Below, in pieces: positions 56,560-64,000 of a stretch of 64,000 nucleotides of DNA. Source of the stretch: Aquatica leii (Eukaryota > Arthropoda > Insecta > Coleoptera > Lampyridae); NCBI GenBank assembly GCA_035610365.1, contig CM069438.1:49968837-50032836 (forward strand). The letters run 5' to 3'. Made by a program: the position numbers and the translations under genes. The notes beneath the pieces were generated by a model, which did no database searches, was not told the origin of the DNA, and was given only the letters and a program-made list of their open reading frames with translations. The first letter of the stretch is position 1. Every line of letters starts with the position of its first letter.

Positions 56560-56890
56560 GCGAGGTTTGCCTAACAGCTGGGTACCATCTTTCGTAATCA
56601 ATCATACTTGAGATCCTGGATCAAAGAACGCTCTCAGATATTGTGACATTCCTTCTTTATTTTTTGTTTTAATTAGTGCTGTTGCTAAAAGTACCATGGC
56701 TTTCTAGTTTCTTGCGTGGTAAGTTGTTATGTTTTCTGATGTTAAATTTTGTGTCGATTAATTTTTCTTCTTCGTGTAGAAGCGTATGGTGTGTTTTTTT
56801 ACATGTTGCACAACGTCCTATTATCTTGCATCGTTTTTTAACATCGTGGCAGAGACAATTTATGCATAGTTTTCTCATCTTTACTTGTCA
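56560..56890 (-). pseudogene. BEL/Pao relic: zinc knuckles and protease
   Basis: KLCINCLCHDVKKRCKIIGR and CATCKKTHHTLLH correspond to the second knuckle pair of the other copy. Downstream, YLRAFFDPGSQV carries the protease D-P-G-S motif, followed by a stop. Confidence 0.8.
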
Positions 56891-57520
56891 AGATCGTTCG
56901 TGTACTGGCATCTGTTTAAATTTTGGACACATCTACAGGTGATAGCTCTCATTGCAAAACACGCATCACATTGAAACTGTCTGCCATCTTAATTTGTTTA
57001 GAGAATAATTGTTGTTATAAGCAATTTTTCTTTCTTCTTCTTGATTTCGTTGCCATCTTGACGTACTTGAACGGTAATTGTTAAATAAAGTTTTCTTACT
57101 TTTTTCTTTTGCTTTTTACCATCTTAATGGGTTTGGAGAATACTAAATGAGATAATTTATTCTTTTTTTTTTCAGATGTTGCTTCTAACTATTGAAGTCT
57201 GGCTTGTTAAAATGCCGTAAACTTTTGAACTTTGTGTGGGTCTGATATGGATTGTTCATAGAGTTTGTTTGTTTTTTGATCCCATTTTTGCGTTCTGATA
57301 CGCATAACTAACGGTTCCCATGAATCATTTGGTGTGCATAGATTTTTTATTGCTTCTAGACATTCTAAAGTTACGTCATAGATTTGTTTTATTTTTTTAG
57401 CGAATTCGCTAAACTAACCATCGTAGATCCAGAATTTTGTCAATTGGTTTCGAGACTAAAAATCGGTAATTTTGGTACTTAAGAAGAGACCATGCTGGTT
57501 CACAATCCGCTTCTGTTATT

Positions 57521-58045
57521 TCAAGGTTCATCACGAATGTTTGTTTTTAGATATTGAATTTTTTCTGTATTGGAAAGGTCAGAATAATTGTGCTCAATTT
57601 TGTTAAATAAATCGTTGAAATTTGGCCAATTTTCGTAACTTCCATCGAAGATAGAAATTCTCATTTTGGCTAGCAAAACATTTGGTTTTTGGAATTTTTT
57701 TTCATCTTCAGTGATGGAGCATTGTATTAGTGGAGATGTTTGATATTTTTGGAGGTGTTTTTGCACTTCTTTGTATTTGTCTTTTAGTCGTTGCATATAA
57801 TTTGTTTTAAAATATTGATATTGAGGAAAATGTAACAACTGAATTTTTTCTTGACGGTTTTAGTTTTTTTCCCAAATTATTTCAATCTTTTCTCTTTTAT
57901 CTTCAGTATATTTTTTTGTTTTTCTTGAGAAGGTGTCTTTCTTCATGTTTATTAAAAGTTGGCTTACTTCTTTTCCTAATTTTTTTTGCTTGAATACGAT
58001 TTCGTTCACTTCCTTTTGGTTTGCTTGAATTGACGGATGAAACAC
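57521..58045 (-). pseudogene. BEL/Pao relic: Gag
   Basis: Lys-rich start (MFHPSIQANQKEVNEIVFKQ), stop, then YKEVQKHLQKYQTSPLIQC and IFDGSYENWPNFNDLFNKIE, the DUF1759-type Gag core. The frame closes at 57521 with a stop where the + copy reads QLSRMVQ. Inactive. Confidence 0.82.
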
Positions 58046-58050
58046 TACTA

Positions 58051-61000
58051 GAAGACAGATTCACGCTCTGCAAAACCTGTAGAGTTTTAATGGCGTAGTG
58101 TAAGACGATATTAGTTTTTTTTGAGAATACTACTAGCAGAGCAGACTCACCACTTAGATAGATTTTGAAGTCTTAATGGCTCGAAGGACCATGTATCTTA
58201 GTTGCACTGGTAACAGTCTAATACGTTGTAGATTAAAAAAAACATTTTAAAGTACCTTTTATAACCTTATAATTTTTTTCTTTTAATTTTAGACCTACTG
58301 TCTAATGTAATTTAAACAACAATTAAATAATAACTTTAATTTTACTAAACAATTCTTTAATAACAAACAAAAATTTATCAAAATTTCAAAAAAATAATTA
58401 CACAATTACAAAATATAAAATTAATAACGGATACGACCCCGTATATTACTAATGCATTTTGTCTAGGCATTGATGTCAATCGTGTCTGATAATTTTTTTA
58501 ATTTTACAATTAACTGTTTGTAGTTTTTAGAAATGGAACTTACTCTTTGGTGTTAATAATCAATTAAAAACAAAGAAAACAACAATTTTGTTTATCGTTT
58601 GGAAATTTCCTTTAAAAAAATAAACAAAAGGTTAACGTATTAAATAAAATCAAAAATTTAAATTAAAAATAAATGATTAAGACTTGATTTCAGCACTTTA
58701 AAGGTTTTGGTAAAAAATAGAAAGGAAATTAACACATTGAATTAAACTACCCACGCAAATTAAAAGCAAAAACTTAAGAAACTTTAAACATATTGAAGAG
58801 AAAGATGTAAAGAAAACGAAAACGCTTTCAATTACAATTTAAATAATTTAAATAATAAAATACTTTACTGTAATTTAATTTTAATTGAAATAAGAGAAAT
58901 AAAGAAAATTTAAACTTTATTTAAGAAAAACTTAAAATAAAAACGTTAAAACAAAAATAAGTAATTTTTTTTATCTCTATTTAAAAAAGATGTAGGATAA
59001 TATATGAATATAAATAAACGTTGAGGATTCAAAATCAAAAATGAATACTGAGATAATTAAAAAAAAATAAATAAAAAACCAAAAAAAATTAATTAGTAAA
59101 TAAAACAAATTCAGTGTTCTTAGTTGTTTGGGATGGAATTTACTGTTGAGTGTCAATATTTAATCAAAAACAGAGAAAATACAATTTTGTTTATGAGTTT
59201 GGAGATCTTCTGTTAAAGAAAAGTTAATGTATTAAATAAAATAAAAAACACAAATTAAAAGTAAACAGTAGAGAAATTAAAAAAAAATGAATAAGGTTTT
59301 ATTTTAACTTTACCTTATTAATTTAATTTTAATTATAAAAAGAGAAATAATTCAAACTTAAAGTAAAATGTATAATTTTGAATTTTTGTCAATTTAAAGA
59401 ATTCAATCAAACAAAGTTTAATTTCGCTGATCCATTTTCTTCAGTAAATTTCTGCAGCATAGTAATTAATTTGGTCTTCTCTACTTTTTCACTTCAAGTA
59501 GTTGCATTTTTTTTCCTAAATTAAAAATACTTGCTTGCGTATTCTTTTGCATAGTTTCTGATTCATGTGGTTAGCCGCAGTCCCTAGGCAAAGTAGTCGA
59601 TGTTGATCTCAGAATTGCTGCGATAACTTGGTGCAATCTGCTACATAGCGAAGATTATTAGAATTATGGGGTTAAGAAACTAAACTTTCTATCAATAACC
59701 ATACGGGAATATTTGGTTGTATTTGACGAACGATTAAATTCGTTAACAAAACAAACAAGAAGCATTAATCTTCTAACTTAAAAACGCAACAAACAAAGAT
59801 GCAAATTAAGACAAAACGCAATACCACGGATTTAAACGTCGTACCTGCAGCTGCAAGAAATGCAATGATAGCAAAATATAACTGATACTCTACACTGTGT
59901 TAAAATAAATACACAGTCACAATAATGGGTTATTTTTATCTCAGAAACTAAACGTTAAATAGCAGTCAGAAACTTAAATGCAATCTGAATTCACTACTAC
60001 AAAAAAAGCACAAATGCAACACAAATGTTTTTAACAACATAAAACCATAAATTAACTGAAACAATAGTTATTGATATAAAATGATTTAAATTACGTTAAA
60101 CAACTTATCCCAAAGCATTCAAACTTTGACCATATGCAAACGTCAAATTAAAACAATCGTATACGAGGTGAACTATATAATAAATCATTTATATATAGTA
60201 GATACGCAGTTTATTACGAAGGTATATAAGACTAGCTGGATTAAGATTAGCGTTAGCGTTAAGCAATAATCAATTAAAGTTTATTGTAGATCTGGAAGTA
60301 GTTAACAATATCCTAGATTGAAATACGAGAAAAAAATAATTAACCCACAGGTTCCTTATTAAACCGCTAAAGTTTAATTTGTTTAAACGCATTTGCGCTT
60401 TATTATTTTTATTTTTTTGTATTAAGTCTCACCGGGACGGGTGACGTCAGCCGTGCAGGTGATATGAAATTTGGTTCAAATAACCACCCTATTAACGCAA
60501 CGTACTTCCTAATTTTATTACAGAAAATGAGTGTAAAGAAGCAATTATTAATAAATGGCGCAAAAGATACGAATATTTCTTAAAACCGCGTTAACAAGCA
60601 CTCACTGATTTTATGACAAACGGTTGCCAGTTGAATTGTTCATGTAGCGAATAATCTAATAATGTTTTCTAGCGAAACTCTAGGCACTGATAGATTTTGT
60701 CTACGTACTGATGGTCCTTGAGCGCTTGGTCCCGCATGGTTCGACGTTTAAGAATTATAATATAAATACTTTGAAATACAGATGTAATAAATAAAAGATA
60801 GTCTACTCGAAATCCAATGTTAATCTTTGCTCACGATAGCAATACCTTACATGGTAGCATTCGTAGACCGGTTAGGAACCTTTTTCCGTAACTGTAGTAA
60901 TAATTAAGCCTGAGGGTAACAAACAAAAAGTTAAAAATGCAAAAATTGGTAACTTGCAACCACGTGTGGATAAAATTTATAACCAACCTTAAATAGATCT

Positions 61001-61511
61001 TTGTTTGCAACACGAAAATTAACATTGAGCAGGCTTCGCAGAGGTTTATACGTTCTGCATCAAGAGAAATTTCTTTTAAAAATATAGACATAAGGTGGAT
61101 GTTTATGAAAGAAAATTCTACCTTTACCGAGTGTTGCTTTGCAATCCCTGACCTGCACAAATTTTAACAATGGTTTTCGGGCCACATTCGGATCTCTAAC
61201 CCTTACGGTAGAAAACTTATTAGCAATTGACATTTCTTGTCTATCTGTCGGTCAAAAGTGTAGTCTACAACTATTACGCTGGCACTTTATCTGGTATTGT
61301 GACATGAATAGTCACTGTTTTTATTTTTAATTTTTTTTATGTTGACTATTTTATTGTCGGTACCTTCAATTTTGATCATCAACCTACCATTTTTTTTACT
61401 TTTTTAGAGTGAATTTCTATTAGTTACAAGTTTTTTGTTTTTGGTTTCTTTTGTTAGACTATTTTTTTTGCTGTTTAAATAGCTCTATTTTTCTTTGACA
61501 TGATTTCTAAT
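58051..61511. other. Long AT-rich stretch, no gene recognised
   Basis: Very AT-rich, particularly 58250-59450. No ORF of note to 60800. The minus ORF 60831-61160 and + ORF 61139-61330 have no recognisable domain. A spaced direct repeat is listed separately. Confidence 0.6.
58525..59275. repeat. Spaced direct repeat, ~155-bp copies ~600 bp apart
   Basis: 58525-58680 and 59120-59275 share TGGAA.TTACT, TCAA.AACA.AGAAAA, CAATTTTGTTTAT, GTTTGGA and GT.TTAAATAAAAT in the same order, at about three quarters identity by eye. Both are AT-rich, which inflates similarity. It could be an old duplication or two LTR/UTR remnants. Confidence 0.5.
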
Positions 61512-62590
61512 TGTTACAAGCTTATAGGTCTTACGAACCTTGCACGGCCAACTCACACAGTCGGAGATAGGGGAGGTTCAAGTGAATAATAATTAAGGGC
61601 GCCAGATCTTTTATAATTAACACTTCTGCCTCGATCAAGACAGACGGTCCAAGCTTGTAACGAATTTTTAGGTTCGTAATCCTTGTTACTCTGATGTTCG
61701 GGTAACCACAATAAAAGAGAAAGGTATGTTACCATAAAAGAAAGATTAAACAGGTATAAAAACTTTAATTTAGTAACGTAGAATATTAACAAGAGTATAT
61801 CTAATTCTCAATCCATAAATGCCAGAAGTATCGGCAACACACAATACATAAGTTGAATCGAAATGAATAGCGAAGAAAATTTCGTAATAAATATCGTTTG
61901 TACACAGCATGCGATACACACAAAATAATTAATGAAACTACCTTAATGGTATTGCAACAATGATCGTAATTACAGAAATTAACATAAACAAAAGTTCCGT
62001 GAGTGACTTTTCTAACAGCGACAAAATAATTAAATAAACTTACCCACAATCTAGTACCTACTTGATCTAAGAAAACGTTTTCCCCGGTGAGTGAGCCTGG
62101 AATGGATATCGACTGGCGTATAAGAAATAACATCTCAAAGGCAAATGCTGGTCAAGACTTCGTTTTCGTTGTAGATAATATGCCTTCCAGAATCCTAAGC
62201 GTTCAGTGAAGGTATTTATCAATATTAATTCTTCATTGTTCTTTTATTAAATCGAACATGTGGTCAAAGCGTGGCGGAACGGCTATCAAATTAAGAAAGG
62301 AATTACAAAAGAATCCTAACAATACGTAGGCAAATATCTTACCCTGTGACGAATAAATTATGTTAAACACGTAATTAATTCAAAATTTCATGTCCATCAC
62401 AGTGGATGTACTATTAAATCTTTGGAGTAGACCCATTCAAACGACACAGACCATCTTAGGTAGTTGACAGCTTGAAAATGAATTCCGCAACATGTCAGTA
62501 ACCAGAAGGATCGGCAGATGGCGTCAAAACCGGAATTTAATTTTAATTCAATATACAGGGTATTACGTTGTGAAAATTTTGCACGTAACA
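61512..62590. mobile_element. Solo LTR, family R, copy 4
   Basis: 1.08 kb, TGTTACAAGCTT...GCACGTAACA, with internal deletions compared with the other three. The flanks TAAT (61508-61511) and TAGT (62591-62594) fit a 4-bp duplication with one change. It shares TACGAACCTTGCACGGCCAA and GGCGTCAAAACCGGAAT. Confidence 0.88.
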
Positions 62591-64000
62591 TAGTATTTTC
62601 TAATATTTTGCCTTTTGCCAGTTTTTATGATCCTCTTTAGATTTCCGACAAAATTTGGCTTCCTTTTCTCGTCACGGTTTTTTGACATATTGCTCTCTAT
62701 ATTTTGTAAATATTTTAAAATACACAGATATTTCTTACAACAAATTATAGTATATGATAAAATAAACAAATATCACTTCTTAGCACTGTTTGATTCTTTG
62801 GGCAAGGGACAAATTTTAGAATATACTCGACGCACTCTTAACAATATATGTAGTCGATTGACACCATTACTACCGAGATATAATTGCATAAGGTGACATA
62901 GTCTCCAGCGTAGGTTGTTTGCTTTAAGAAAAACTAGCATGTTTTTTTGTAACTCAGATAGGTTTGATTTTCATTTTACGTGTCGCTGAATTGTTGAAAC
63001 ATGTTTCGTATTTGAACGTTTTCAGATGCGTTATTTTAGCTGCTGTATACATTGGTAGCGGGTAAATTTTAATTTCTTTGGTTTGGTAACTCTCGAATCC
63101 GGTATAGATGTTAGAAGTTTTCCAATGACAAAATCAGACGGGATTAGAGGCTGGAAATTATTGGGATTAGATATAGGAAAGATAGTAGGCGGCAATTAAA
63201 TGCTGTTTCTACTTGAACAAATAAAGTGATAAACTCTTCGTTTGTTTGTTGTGATGTTTGGCTAATTTAATTCCAGCCTCCGACAAACCCTCAAAATAGA
63301 TGCTATTCGTAGGGATAAAACTCAATTTAGTTCTCTTACTAAGAGCCGTGTGAAAAAATGCCAAGCATATTTGTTAAGAAAGGTGATTTTAGCACCTGAA
63401 AAGTTTGTTTTGTTATCGAAATAAGCACGCAGAAATCTGTCCCTGCGAGACACAAAACGTCAGATGACAAATTTGTAACAGTTTTAAGTGCACGGTTTTA
63501 AACAAATAAGTTGGATTGCAAAGTTTCCATGTACGATCCTTGCGATCTTTAATTTGAATTAGTCAGCTATAATCAACGTTCATAATATGAAAAGATGATG
63601 CTTTTCAAAGGTTAAAATGGAGTGTTTCCTCTAAAAAAAATTGGGAGTTACAAAGCCGCCCTTATCAACTTTCCGATTCACATTAGAGCAAAATCAAATA
63701 TGAATGCATAAGATTTCAATGCCGTTTTTACTTCAGGACTATTTAATCTTACGGAGAAAAATCCATGCCGCGTAACTTTCTTCTTTATTAAGGCTATCCC
63801 AATAAAGTGATTTTTTCAAATATTATTTCCGTGCGTTCCTGTATGTATGTCGGAAAGTCAAACGTAGATCTGTAAGAGATTAGACCACAAATATGTGGCA
63901 GAAATAGACATATTTACCTGCTCTATTAGCATGGATAGAACAGCAGTGGCGAATTGTTGGAGTGATTACGCAATCAGAAGCCCAGAGTACTTGTGATAAA
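62591..64000. other. No gene recognised
   Basis: AT-rich to the end of the window. A 93-codon + ORF (62615-62896) is Phe-rich with no recognised domain and overlaps another on the minus strand; neither is supported. Confidence 0.55.

Larger units (their letters stand above)
54430..58050 (-). mobile_element. BEL/Pao relic, heavily decayed
   Basis: Minus strand from about 58050 to 54430. Gag, knuckles, protease and integrase pieces occur in the right order, with very many stops. RT and RNase H are scarcely readable (RNase H-like words near 55550-55300). It ends within the integrase near PQFGGL at 54456. It is related to the BEL/Pao copy at 14546-19496 but much older. Confidence 0.85.

Overview
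The window is AT-rich arthropod DNA, almost certainly from an insect. The signs are BEL/Pao, Gypsy, Jockey, RTE-like, Penelope and Tc1/mariner elements, an insect-type spliced immunoglobulin exon, and copies of the host genes EPRS (glutamyl-prolyl-tRNA synthetase) and, probably, a PEP-like zinc-finger protein. The order of insect cannot be fixed from the sequence. Only one ordinary host exon is convincing (20662-20922). Nearly everything else that can be recognised is transposable-element (TE) sequence, much of it nested. No rRNA, tRNA, CRISPR or bacterial-type operon was seen.

Layout. 1-1001: 20-bp minisatellite with an inverted copy at the right (foldback-like). 1165-2080: LINE copy 3. 2520-3840: solo LTR. 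6677-10432: LINE copy 1, 5'-truncated, 14-bp target-site duplication (TSD). 11554-12853: solo LTR. 13400-14545: Gypsy pol fossil (-). 14546-19496: BEL/Pao element (+), its RT split by a solo LTR at 17271-18551. 20662-20922: Ig exon. 21222-21762: Tc1-like element with only a DNA-binding domain. 23190-24265: LINE RNase H fragment (-).

24280-33850 is the most unusual block. Pieces of one degenerate LTR element (-), also present uninterrupted at 46992-49565, are split by five tandem 1.18-kb repeats (25091-30778) and by an intronless 796-codon open EPRS segment (30850-33240). The EPRS segment carries five WHEP domains and the ProRS catalytic core. It ends without splice sites exactly where the second copy of the element is continuous, so it looks like a host mRNA fragment captured by a retroelement.

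34080-34600: mariner fossil (-). 34601-35190: GIY-YIG end of a Penelope-like element, split by full-length LINE copy 2 (35191-40066, 13-bp TSD), which itself carries a hairpin element (36691-37187). 42374-46564: Jockey element (-, 9-bp TSD). 46992-49565: LTR element copy with polypurine tract and 3' LTR. 49570-50660: Penelope-like RT (-). 50680-54394: RTE-like LINE (+), interrupted by a frame-shifted cDNA copy of a PEP/CIZ1-like zinc-finger gene joined to a GC-rich segment with a TATA box. 54430-58050: decayed BEL/Pao (-). 58051-64000: AT-rich with one more solo LTR (61512-62590).

Because solo LTRs, LINEs and the Jockey copy keep recognisable TSDs, the order of insertion can be read in several places. 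Two host transcripts have ended up inside retroelements, both in the sense orientation of the surrounding element; these are the observations most worth following.
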